From Palsa-461 sp036844945 (GTDB taxonomy: Bacteria; Actinomycetota; Acidimicrobiia; Acidimicrobiales; RAAP-2): a DNA stretch of 64,000 nt. Positions 42,351 to 50,955 of this stretch are shown here, one piece after another (the first letter of the stretch is position 1; the number at the start of each line of letters is the position of its first letter). The position numbers and the translations under genes are program-made. The stretch is taken from the NCBI GenBank assembly GCA_036844945.1, contig DAIUEV010000012.1, positions 1-64,000 of the forward strand, written 5' to 3'. The notes beneath the pieces are model-generated. The model had not been told where the DNA came from. It did no database searches and was given only the letters and a program-made list of their open reading frames with translations.

Positions 42351-43604
42351 CTAGAGGGCCTTGGCGGGCCTGGCCGGCTTCGGGGCCGGCTTCAGCAGGC
42401 CGTTCGACAGCCCCCGCAGCGGCACGACGCTCTGGTCGGACGCCGAGATCCCGGTGTGGGCCCCCGAGGTGTAGGTGTAGGACGCGAGCACGCCCTGGTA
42501 GTTGGCGTTCTGGAGATAGGTGGTCACCTGGGTGGCCACGACGCTCATGGCGCCGTTGGCTGCGTTCCCCATCATCGTCATGGCGTCGTAGGTCTGCGCG
42601 TACGGGATGATCGAGCCGAAGAGCGAGGACGTCTTCAGCTGGGCCAGGAGCTTGTGGCGGAACGAGAGGGTGCCCGCCGCACCGACTCCCGTCCCTGAGA
42701 TCGTCCCGTCGGGCACGGCGACCGACACCCCGGCCGTGTCGCCGCGCAGCTTGGCCAGGATCGGCGACTCGGTGGTGTTCGGACCGGCGATGACCGGCGC
42801 CGTCCACCCAGCGGCCGCCCGGGCCGCCAGCACGGCCGCCACCGCGCCGGTGTCGTCCAGCACCACCAGCACCTTCGGGTGGGCCGCCTGCACGGTCGAG
42901 ACCGCGGCGGCGGCACCCGCTCCCGAGGGTGACACCGTGGCCCGGGCCACGATGGCGAACTGGTCGGTCGAGGAGACCGCGGCCAGGTGGGCGGCGCCCT
43001 CCCGGCTGGCCTTGTCCCCGGTCACGATGAGGCCGACCCGGTGCACCTCGTCGGCCTTGAGGGCCTTGCCGATGACGAAGGCCTGCGACTCCATCGAGGC
43101 GGTCATGGGGAAGGTGTTGGGATAGGTCTTCGGCAGGAAGGTGTCGGCCAGCGGGGACAAGCTGATCTCGGGAACCCCGAGGCTCCCGAGGTAGGTGACG
43201 GTCGAGGACCCGAGGAACGACCCGACCACCATCCCCGCCTTCTCCACGTTCACGAGGTCGAGCAGGGCCCGGGAGTCGACCGCGGGGTTCCCCCGGTTGT
43301 CCTTGTAGGCGAGCTCGAAGCAGGTGTTGCGCGGGGGCACGCCGTTGCCCGCGTTGACCTTGGCGATGCCCATCTCCAGCCCGAGCAGGTACTGGTGGCC
43401 GAGGGCCGCACCGGGACCGGACAGGTCGAGGGACGCGCCGATGACGATGACCCGGCCGGTGTCGCACCCGGCCGGGGGCGGCACGACGGTGGTCTTGGCG
43501 ACGAGGTTGCCCGACGAGTTGCAGGCACTCAGGGCCCCGGCCGCGAGCGCCAGGCCGAGCAGCGCCGTGACCCGGCCACGCACGGACCGTCCGCGGGGGG
43601 TCAC
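42351..43604 (-). CDS. Branched-chain amino acid-type ABC binding lipoprotein
   Basis: 417-residue type 1 periplasmic binding protein with signal peptide and lipobox ALSACNSSG. RVIVIGASLDLSGPGAALGHQYLLGLEMG is the LivJ-like start; VVGSFLGSSTV, EISLSPLADTFLP and VHRVGLIVTGDKASREGAAHL follow. GTG 43604 lies 16 bp beyond the stop of the ATPase fusion gene, so it is the last gene of the livHM-MFS/livFG operon and its dedicated receptor. Not close to the two longer binding proteins at 39.7 and 49.3 kb. Ligand unknown. Confidence 0.85.
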   Translation of the reverse strand: MTPRGRSVRGRVTALLGLALAAGALSACNSSGNLVAKTTVVPPPAGCDTGRVIVIGASLDLSGPGAALGHQYLLGLEMGIAKVNAGNGVPPRNTCFELAYKDNRGNPAVDSRALLDLVNVEKAGMVVGSFLGSSTVTYLGSLGVPEISLSPLADTFLPKTYPNTFPMTASMESQAFVIGKALKADEVHRVGLIVTGDKASREGAAHLAAVSSTDQFAIVARATVSPSGAGAAAAVSTVQAAHPKVLVVLDDTGAVAAVLAARAAAGWTAPVIAGPNTTESPILAKLRGDTAGVSVAVPDGTISGTGVGAAGTLSFRHKLLAQLKTSSLFGSIIPYAQTYDAMTMMGNAANGAMSVVATQVTTYLQNANYQGVLASYTYTSGAHTGISASDQSVVPLRGLSNGLLKPAPKPARPAKAL

Positions 43605-43620
43605 GGCCCGCCGGTCGCGC

Positions 43621-46600
43621 TCAGACCGCCGCGGCACCGAGGTAGGACTCGACGACTCGTGGGTGCCTCAGCACCTCTTCGGGTGACCCGACCGCCACCA
43701 CCGCTCCGGTGTCCAGGGCGACGATGCGGTCGGCCAGTTCCTTGGTCAGGCCCATGTCGTGCTCGATGAGCATGAGGCTGCACTGGAGGCCGATGCGGAT
43801 GTCGCGCAGCACCGGGGCGAGCGCCTCGGTCTCGGCCTGGGCGAGGCCGGCCGAGGGCTCGTCGAGGAGCACGATCGAGGGGCGCTGGGCGACGATCACG
43901 GCCAGCTCGAGCAGCCGGCGCAGCCCGGTCGAGAGGTCGGAGCCGAGTTGGTCCTTGAAGTCGCCGAGCCCGAGCATGTCGATGACCTCTTCGGCGGCGA
44001 CCGCGACCCGCTTCTCGGCCCGGCCGACCATGGGCAGGTACAGCATCGTCTGGATGACCCCCGGCGAGTGGACCCGGCGGGCCACCGCCAGCGACACGGT
44101 CTCCTGGACGGTGAGGCCGGGCCAGAGCCGGGCGGCCTGGAAGGAACGGCCGAGTCCGAACGACGACCGCTTGTAGGCGGGCCAGTCGCTGATGTCGGAC
44201 CCGTGCATCGTGACCCGCCCGGCGTTCGGACGCAGCTGCCCGGAGATGATCTCGAACACCGTGGTCTTGCCGGCGCCGTTGGGGCCGATCAGGCCGAGGA
44301 TCTCGCCGTTGTTCAGCTCGAGGCTCACCTCGTCGACGGCGAGGACGCCGCCGAAGCGCTTCACCAGTCCGTTGGCGGCGAGGACCACCCCGCCGTCGCC
44401 GTTGGCAGCCGCATGCCGATCGCCGGCCTGGAGATTGCCGAGCGAGGTCCCCCCGAGCACACCCGAGCGGCGGCCCCCGTTGTCCCCAGCGCCGGCCGGC
44501 ACGGCCTCGGTGTCGGTGACGGTCCTGCCCGCGCCCTGGACGGCCTCCTGGCGGGCCCCCTCCAAGAGGACGGAGCGCACGATGTCCTCCTGCTGGAGCA
44601 GCTCGTCGGTGGTGCCCTGGAAGACGACCTGGCCCTTCTCCATGAAGGTGGCCCGCGTCGTCATGCGCAGGGCGAGGTTCACGGACTGCTCGACCAGGAT
44701 GACCGCGGTCCCCCGCCCGTTGATCTCCTTCACGATCCGCAGGAGCGACTCGATGACGGTCGGGGCGAGGCCGAGCGACAGCTCGTCGATGATCAAGAGG
44801 CGCGGCTGGGCGATGAACGCCATGGCCAGGCTGAGCATCTGCTGCTCGCCGCCCGACAGGCTTCCCGACGGGGTGGTGAGGCGGTTGTTGAGCGCCGGGA
44901 AGTACGAAAGCACCGTCTTCGTCGCCTGTTTGATGTAGGCGGGGTCCTTGTCGTAGAGCCACCCGGCCATCTTCAGGTTGTCGAGCGTCGTGAGCCCCGG
45001 GAAGATGCCCCGGTCGCCGGGAACCATCGCGATGCCCAACTTCACGATCCGGCTGGGATCGAGGGTGGTGATCGGCTGGCCGTCGAAGAGGACCTCTCCC
45101 CCGGTCGGGGTGATCAGCCCGCACAGGGCCTTGACCAGTGTGGACTTTCCGGCGCCGTTGGTCCCGAGGACCGAGACCATCTCGCCGTCATCGATATCGA
45201 AGTCGACGCCGAAGAGCACCTTCACGTTCTCGTAGCCGGCCTCGATGCCCCGGGCCATGAGCAGCTTGCCCCGGCCTTCGACCCGGTCGCGGCGCACCTT
45301 GATGTCGGCCTCGACCGAGGCCTCGAGCCGCTGGATGTCCTCGGCCAGGTACCGGGACGACCGCGAGAGGATGCCGGTCCCCATCAAGAGGAGCGGGCCG
45401 AAGAGCCAGAAGCTGGCCCGGTAGCCGAAGTCGTTGCCGATGACCGCGGCCAGAGTGGTCCCGGCCGTGCCGACCGGGCCGATGAGCAGCACCCCGATGG
45501 TGAACCAGAGCGAGGAGAGGGCGTAGCCGAGCGTCATCAGGCGGGTCGGCAGGGCCACCGACAAGGTCGCGTAGACGCCGGCCACGACCCAGGCCGCCGC
45601 GCCGGTGAAGACGATGTCGGCGGCCATCGCGAGGGCCGCCGACGGGCTGGTAGCAAGGACCATCGCCGCGACGAACGAGAGCAGCGCCCCCCGCACCACC
45701 ATCCTCATGCCCCGGCGCGGATCGGTACGGAAGAGGCGGGGCAGCACGAGCGCGGCGATGAGCACGCCCACCGCCGCTCCCATGAACGAGAAGTCGATGG
45801 TCAGGCGGCGGGTGGCCGCGTCCTGGTGGAAGACGTTCAGGAACAGGAGGTTGGCGTAGTAGGCCACCCCGAAGAAGGTGACCGAGAGCAGCGGCAGCGC
45901 CCGGTACATGGCCCGGATGGAAGGGATCGAGAACAGCACCCGGGTCGCCTCGGGGAGGGTGGCCGGCCCCTCGGCGTTCGGCCTCGAGACCTCCGGTTCG
46001 GCGACGAGCGCGCCCTTCTCCCGACGCCGCCGACGGGGGGGCCGATCGGCTTTCTCCTTGTGGACCGGGAGGAGCCGGCGGCCCACCAAGGCCAGCACGA
46101 GTGCGGCGGCGGCCAAGGCGATGAACGGCGCCTGCCAGGAGAACCCGAGGCCGAACAGGAAAGCGACGGGGGCGGCCAGCGCGTAGGCGGTCACCCCGAC
46201 GAACCGGTGGGCGAGGATCGCCCGGGTCCGCACCTCGACCGGGTAGTACTGCGCGAGGGCACCGTGCTGAGTCGAGGTGAACGCCAGCGAGATCGACAGG
46301 ACCAGGAACACCCCGAAGTACAGGACGACGGTGTTTGGTTGGAGCCCGGCCATCCCGAGCAGGACGGAGAACGCGGCCACCACCACCATCCCGCCGACGA
46401 GGGTCCGCCACCGGTTGCCCCGGTTGGCCCCGATCGCGACGGGCACGTCCGGACCGATGCCGAGCTGGATCTGCTGGACGACCGCGCCACTCAGCGACAC
46501 GAGCGCAGAGTGGTACGCGTTCTGGATCCCGGCGAACTGGAGAACGACCAGCGCCCCCACCATGAGGAAGACCGTGTTGAACCCCATCAGGACGAGCAGC

Positions 46601-46704
46601 GGGGTCACCGGGTAGGGGGCGGTGAGGCGGCGGATGTCGAAGACGGAGAGGCGGTCGCGCTCCAGCTTCGGGTCGGCCACCGCGACCGATGCGGTGGCGG
46701 TCAC
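43621..46704 (-). CDS. Three-part fusion: MFS-like membrane domain + LivF-type ATPase + LivG-type ATPase
   Basis: 1027 residues in one frame. About 30-450: MFS-like membrane part with roughly a dozen helices in two halves split by a basic loop (215-230), including TQHGALAQYYPVEVRTRAILAHRFVG. About 480-715: LivF-like ATPase with Walker A GTNGAGKST (514-522), signature LSGGEQQ (616-622), Walker B LLIIDE (636-641). About 775-1025: LivG-like ATPase with Walker A GPNGAGKTT (807-815), signature LSTGLRR (924-930), Walker B IVLLDE (944-949). Both ATPases look active. Standard systems encode LivF and LivG separately without an MFS part. ATGA overlap couples it to the permease fusion. Confidence 0.88.
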   Translation of the reverse strand: MTATASVAVADPKLERDRLSVFDIRRLTAPYPVTPLLVLMGFNTVFLMVGALVVLQFAGIQNAYHSALVSLSGAVVQQIQLGIGPDVPVAIGANRGNRWRTLVGGMVVVAAFSVLLGMAGLQPNTVVLYFGVFLVLSISLAFTSTQHGALAQYYPVEVRTRAILAHRFVGVTAYALAAPVAFLFGLGFSWQAPFIALAAAALVLALVGRRLLPVHKEKADRPPRRRRREKGALVAEPEVSRPNAEGPATLPEATRVLFSIPSIRAMYRALPLLSVTFFGVAYYANLLFLNVFHQDAATRRLTIDFSFMGAAVGVLIAALVLPRLFRTDPRRGMRMVVRGALLSFVAAMVLATSPSAALAMAADIVFTGAAAWVVAGVYATLSVALPTRLMTLGYALSSLWFTIGVLLIGPVGTAGTTLAAVIGNDFGYRASFWLFGPLLLMGTGILSRSSRYLAEDIQRLEASVEADIKVRRDRVEGRGKLLMARGIEAGYENVKVLFGVDFDIDDGEMVSVLGTNGAGKSTLVKALCGLITPTGGEVLFDGQPITTLDPSRIVKLGIAMVPGDRGIFPGLTTLDNLKMAGWLYDKDPAYIKQATKTVLSYFPALNNRLTTPSGSLSGGEQQMLSLAMAFIAQPRLLIIDELSLGLAPTVIESLLRIVKEINGRGTAVILVEQSVNLALRMTTRATFMEKGQVVFQGTTDELLQQEDIVRSVLLEGARQEAVQGAGRTVTDTEAVPAGAGDNGGRRSGVLGGTSLGNLQAGDRHAAANGDGGVVLAANGLVKRFGGVLAVDEVSLELNNGEILGLIGPNGAGKTTVFEIISGQLRPNAGRVTMHGSDISDWPAYKRSSFGLGRSFQAARLWPGLTVQETVSLAVARRVHSPGVIQTMLYLPMVGRAEKRVAVAAEEVIDMLGLGDFKDQLGSDLSTGLRRLLELAVIVAQRPSIVLLDEPSAGLAQAETEALAPVLRDIRIGLQCSLMLIEHDMGLTKELADRIVALDTGAVVAVGSPEEVLRHPRVVESYLGAAAV

Positions 46705-49049
46705 GGCGCCCCGGAGGGTCCCCGGACCTCTGGCCCGGGCCGCTCAGCGCGCTCGCCGGCCGAGGTCTCCTGGGTGACCGTGGATGCGATGCCACCGGCG
46801 CCGGGGCCACCCAACGTGGGGCTGGTCGCGAGCACCCCCTCGTGCGCACCGCCCTCGGTCGCCTCCTCCAGGTGCTCGGTGGCGACCGCCGCCCGCTCGA
46901 CCAGGAGGTCCTCGCCGATCTGGCCGTCGAGCTCCTCGATCTGCTGGATCAGCCCGAGCGGGGTCATACCCCGTCGTCGGGCCACCAGCCCGAGGAGCGC
47001 GTCTCGGAGCCGGTACATGATCCCGCCGAGGCCCTCGGGCAGGAAGATCAGGAGGAGCAGGATGCCCCCGCCGTTCACGAGCAACGCCCACCCGGCGGGC
47101 AGGAAGTAGGTGGCGGCCCACACTGCGAACGCGCCGATGACCACCCCCGGCAGCGAACCGAGCCCGCCGATGACCACCATGGTGAACAGCGCGATGTCGA
47201 TGTCGGCCGTGAACGAGCCGTTGTTCACGCCCTGCTGCTGGACGACGAACATCGCCCCGGCGAACCCCGCGATCGCCCCCGAGATCAAGAACGCGGTCAG
47301 CTTCTGGCGGGTGGTGTTGAGGGCGGTCGCCCGGGCGGCCGCCTCGTTGTCACGGGTGGCGATCAGGCTTCTCCCGATCCGGCTGCGGCGTAGCGAGCGC
47401 ACCGCCATGAGGCAGAGGAAGAAGCCGATCAGGCAGAAGTAATAGAGGTTGCGGTTCGAGCTGAGCAGGTTGGCATTGCCGAAGATGGAGGGCCGGTTCG
47501 CGGACGTCTGGACCAGCCAGGTGAGGTAGGACGGCGAGAGCAGGTACACGGACGCGCAGACGCCGAACGCGAGGGTGGTCACGGCCAGGAAGGGGCCCTG
47601 GATCCGCAAGGCCGGGATGCCGATGACCAGTGCGACCGCCGCCCCGACCAGGACGGCCACGGCCAGGGCCGGGAAGAAGTCCCACCCGTGTTTCGCGTAC
47701 AGGACGGCCGCAACCGCGCCGGCCACCCCGCTGATCCCGAACTGACCCAGTGAGATCTGGCCCGTCCAGCCGGTGAGGACCAGCAGCGACAGCCCCACGA
47801 TCGCGTAGATGAGGATGTAGCCGGCCAGGTAGGTCTGGCTGTCCGACATGACCAAGGGCAGCAGGATCGCCACGGCGAGGAGCACCACCCGCGACCCCCG
47901 AAGCGTCCAACGGACCTCGGGCAGCGCCATGAGGGCCCGGGGGATCGGCCGCACCGCCGCCACCGAGCGCCAGGTCGACTGGTCGGACTCGGTGATCCGG
48001 CTGTAGCTGCGCCGCTGGAGCAGGAGCGCCACGATCACCACGATGACCAAGGTGGCGTCGACGAAGGTGGTGTTCGAGTAGGTCCAAGTCGCGCCCGCGT
48101 CGAAGATCCCGATTGCCACCGCCGCGATGGCGGTCCGCGGCATCGACTCCATCCGGCCGATGACCGCGGCGGCGAGGATCCGGATGAGCACGTCGTCGCT
48201 GGCCGTGGTCACGGTCTGGAACCCGCCGAACCCAAGGACCGGGGTCTGCAGCAGGATCGCCACGGTCGACAGCACCGCCGCGACCACCCAGATGATCGTG
48301 TCGAGCCGGGGCACCGGCACGCCGAGGAGGGTGGCCCGCTCACCGTTCTCCGAGGCCGCCCGGATCGCCAGCCCGTACTTGGAGCGCCGCATGAACAAGG
48401 CGAGGCCGATGACGATGACCACCGTGCCCAGGAAAGCGACGATGTCGTTCCCGCTGAACACGACCGGGTTGATCGTGAACTGGGTGTGGAGCGGGGTGTT
48501 GAAGGTCTGGTGGGCGGCCGCGGTGGTGCAGGACTCGTTGGTGGCCGGGTTGCAGAACAGGACGGGCAGGAGGGCCGAGATGCCCCCGAGGCCCTGGGCG
48601 AGGCCGATGGTGGCGACGGTCAGGATCAGCCGAGAGCTCTTGCGGAAGTGCCTCGGGAGCAGGCTGAGGATCGCCCCGATGATCACCGCGGCCACGATCC
48701 CGGTGGCGCACGCCAGGACGAAGTTGACGTTGTAGGTGACGTTCAGCTCGATGGCCAGAATCGCCGCGATGACGCCGATCTGGGCCTGGGCGAAGTTGAT
48801 GATGCGATTGCCCCGGTAGACGAGGACGATCCCGATGGCGAGGAGCGCATAGATCGACCCGTAGACGACCCCGAGCAGGACGATCCCGATGGGGAGCCCC
48901 TTCGACAGGGTGTGGTCGAGAATCAGCCAGAGGGCGACGGCCCCGACGGCCCAGCCGACGGCGGACCGGTGGCTCCAGATGCCCTCCCGCAAGCGCTCGC
49001 CGAGGGACCCCGGGGGGCGCTCGTCGAACTCTACGGGCTCTGCCAGCAT
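46701..49049 (-). CDS. Fused LivH-LivM-type ABC permease
   Basis: 782 residues with the two membrane permeases of branched-chain amino acid-type ABC importers joined: LivH part about 45-345 (YGSIYALLAIGIVLVYRGNRIINFAQAQIGV, LRIRAASENGERATLLGV-type coupling loop) and LivM part about 385-690 (GQISLGQFGISGVAGA, SLIATRDNEAAARATALN, GFAGAMFVVQQQGVNNGSF, FLPEGLGGI). A hydrophilic tail of about 90 residues follows. First gene of the operon, transcribed from the promoter at 49104-49132. Confidence 0.92.
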   Translation of the reverse strand: MLAEPVEFDERPPGSLGERLREGIWSHRSAVGWAVGAVALWLILDHTLSKGLPIGIVLLGVVYGSIYALLAIGIVLVYRGNRIINFAQAQIGVIAAILAIELNVTYNVNFVLACATGIVAAVIIGAILSLLPRHFRKSSRLILTVATIGLAQGLGGISALLPVLFCNPATNESCTTAAAHQTFNTPLHTQFTINPVVFSGNDIVAFLGTVVIVIGLALFMRRSKYGLAIRAASENGERATLLGVPVPRLDTIIWVVAAVLSTVAILLQTPVLGFGGFQTVTTASDDVLIRILAAAVIGRMESMPRTAIAAVAIGIFDAGATWTYSNTTFVDATLVIVVIVALLLQRRSYSRITESDQSTWRSVAAVRPIPRALMALPEVRWTLRGSRVVLLAVAILLPLVMSDSQTYLAGYILIYAIVGLSLLVLTGWTGQISLGQFGISGVAGAVAAVLYAKHGWDFFPALAVAVLVGAAVALVIGIPALRIQGPFLAVTTLAFGVCASVYLLSPSYLTWLVQTSANRPSIFGNANLLSSNRNLYYFCLIGFFLCLMAVRSLRRSRIGRSLIATRDNEAAARATALNTTRQKLTAFLISGAIAGFAGAMFVVQQQGVNNGSFTADIDIALFTMVVIGGLGSLPGVVIGAFAVWAATYFLPAGWALLVNGGGILLLLIFLPEGLGGIMYRLRDALLGLVARRRGMTPLGLIQQIEELDGQIGEDLLVERAAVATEHLEEATEGGAHEGVLATSPTLGGPGAGGIASTVTQETSAGERAERPGPEVRGPSGAP

Positions 49050-49103
49050 CGCGGTTCCGCCCCCCGGTAGTCGCGACTGTGGGCCGTCGGTGAAGTTCGG
49101 GCG

Positions 49104-49132
49104 AACCTAACGAGTGACCCCCCGAATGTCAA
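49104..49132 (-). promoter_or_regulatory. Promoter of the fused ABC transport operon
   Basis: TTGACA (49132-49127), 17-bp spacer, TAGGTT (49109-49104) on the reverse strand; predicted start near 49097, about 48 bp before the livHM ATG at 49049. It is the best sigma-70-type promoter in the window. Confidence 0.75.
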
Positions 49133-49280
49133 CGTCACTCCGATCCCGCCCCTGGACCCACTGAAATCGTTTCTACGGCGTCGGCTCGGTATTGTAACCC
49201 CGCGGCTTTCGGGCTGGCGAGGCGGTCAGGGGCGGCGGAGGTCGCCGCCGGTGTCCCGGCCGAAACGTGGGAGGGGCGGC

Positions 49281-50948
49281 ATGCGGATCAACCGACAGCT
49301 TTCTGGACAGCGGGGCGCCCGCGCCGTCGCGGTCAGCCTCTTGGCGGTGATCGCGGCCCTGGGGGTGAGCGGCATCGCCTTCGCCGCCGGCTCCGCGGTC
49401 CTCACCGCCCGGGGACCGGGCAACGAGGGGCCCTACCCCTACGCGTACCCGGCGTCGGGGCACATCACCGCCGGGACCGGCAAGACCCTCAGGGGGACGA
49501 GCTGCACCCCGAGCACCCCGCAGTTCAGCAGTGCCTACGTGGCCCCATGCCTGCCCAAGTTCACCGGCAACAACGGCGGCGCGACCTACAACGGGGTCAC
49601 CTCGACGACGATCACGCTCGCCCAGGTCGAGTACCCCTCCTCCGCCAACGAGCAGACGCTCGAGGCGGACGCGGCCGCCGCGGGCGACGCTCCCCAACCC
49701 ATCATCAGCCAGGTCGAGCAGACCTTCTTGAACTACTTCAACTCGGTCTTCGAGCTCTACGGCCGCCACGTGGTGATCAAGCCGATCATCGCGACCGGGA
49801 GCTCGCTCCAGGAGGCGCTCGGCCAGGACCAGACCCAGGCGTGTGCGGACGCGACGACGATCGCCAGCCAGATGCATGCGTTCGGCGAGACCGGGATCGC
49901 CTATGAGCTCCAGGCCGGCGGATCCAACCCGTTCTCGAACTGCGCCGCCCAGGAGCACCTGGTCGAGTTCGAGGGCAACGCCTACTTCGGCGAGAACGTC
50001 TTCCAGGGTCAGAACCCCTACGTCTGGTCGACGGTCCCGTCGTGCACGAACATCGCCGCCCAGATGGCAGAGGTCATCGGGAAAGAGCTTGCCGGGAAGA
50101 AGGCGATCTACGCCGGACCAGCGCTCAAGAACAACACCCGCAAGTTCGGCACCTTCATCCCGAACGTCCCGTCCTACATCGGATGCAACGGCAACACCCA
50201 GAGCACCGAAGTGAAGCTGCTCACGACGAAGTACCACGTGCCGTTGAACGCGGTGAACACGTTCTTCCACTACGACCTCGACATCGCGACCTTCCAGCAG
50301 TCCGCCCAGCAAGCGATCGTGCAGTTCAAGGCGGCCGGGGTGACCAGCATCGTGCTCGCCTGCGACCCGTTCTCGCTCGGGCTGCTGACCAAGGCCGCCC
50401 AGCAGCAGAACTACTACCCGGAGTGGGTCCTCGAGGGGACTGCCGCCACCGACACCGACAACGAGGCCCAGACCTACGCGCCGGCAGTGGTCGACGGCCA
50501 CTTGTTCGGGGTGAGCGAGGCCAACGCCACGAGCAGCATCTACGGGCCGACCTCGCCCGCCGGGGTCCTCTACAAGAAACTCACCGGCCACACCATCCCG
50601 GCCGAGACCGACGGCGACTACGCCAACCTGGTGGAGATCTTCGACATGCTCCAGGCGGCCGGTCCCGACCTCACCCCCCAGAACATGGCCCGCGGCGTCC
50701 ACGCGCTCCCGGTGCTCGGGGCGCCCAACTACTCATATGGGGCCTGGAGCTGGAACCTCAGCCCGACCGGCCAGAACGGAGCCGGCGAGCACAGCTCCCT
50801 CATCGACGCCCGGTTCGTGTGGTGGAACCCGAACCTCACCTCGCCGGTCAACGGGATGAAGGGGAGCTTCGTGGCGATCGACAACGGCAAGCGGTTCCGG
50901 CTCGGCCAGTGGCCGAAGACCCTCCCGGCGCTCTTCGGCGGGTCCTGA
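49281..50948 (+). CDS. Type 1 periplasmic binding protein of ABC transporter (paralogue B)
   Basis: 555 residues, a close relative of the protein at 39724-41382: GPYPYAYPASG, FTGNNGGATYNGVTS, QVEQTFLNYFNSVFELYGRH, DIATFQQSAQQAIVQFKAAGV, LKKLTGHTIPAETDGDY-like block and RFRLGQWPKTLPALF. Signal segment without lipobox Cys. GGGAGGGGCGGC precedes the ATG. Divergent from the permease-fusion gene (231 bp between); a TATTGT box at 49190-49195 is a possible -10. The acyl-CoA synthetase starts 7 bp after its stop, so the two are cotranscribed, suggesting an organic acid ligand. Confidence 0.87.
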   Translation: MRINRQLSGQRGARAVAVSLLAVIAALGVSGIAFAAGSAVLTARGPGNEGPYPYAYPASGHITAGTGKTLRGTSCTPSTPQFSSAYVAPCLPKFTGNNGGATYNGVTSTTITLAQVEYPSSANEQTLEADAAAAGDAPQPIISQVEQTFLNYFNSVFELYGRHVVIKPIIATGSSLQEALGQDQTQACADATTIASQMHAFGETGIAYELQAGGSNPFSNCAAQEHLVEFEGNAYFGENVFQGQNPYVWSTVPSCTNIAAQMAEVIGKELAGKKAIYAGPALKNNTRKFGTFIPNVPSYIGCNGNTQSTEVKLLTTKYHVPLNAVNTFFHYDLDIATFQQSAQQAIVQFKAAGVTSIVLACDPFSLGLLTKAAQQQNYYPEWVLEGTAATDTDNEAQTYAPAVVDGHLFGVSEANATSSIYGPTSPAGVLYKKLTGHTIPAETDGDYANLVEIFDMLQAAGPDLTPQNMARGVHALPVLGAPNYSYGAWSWNLSPTGQNGAGEHSSLIDARFVWWNPNLTSPVNGMKGSFVAIDNGKRFRLGQWPKTLPALFGGS

Positions 50949-50955
50949 GGCGCCG

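Noticed and set aside
43759..47109. Rightward open frame of over 1100 codons opposite the MFS-ATPase fusion
   Set aside because: Shadow of the real gene on the other strand: low-complexity charged protein and no motifs.
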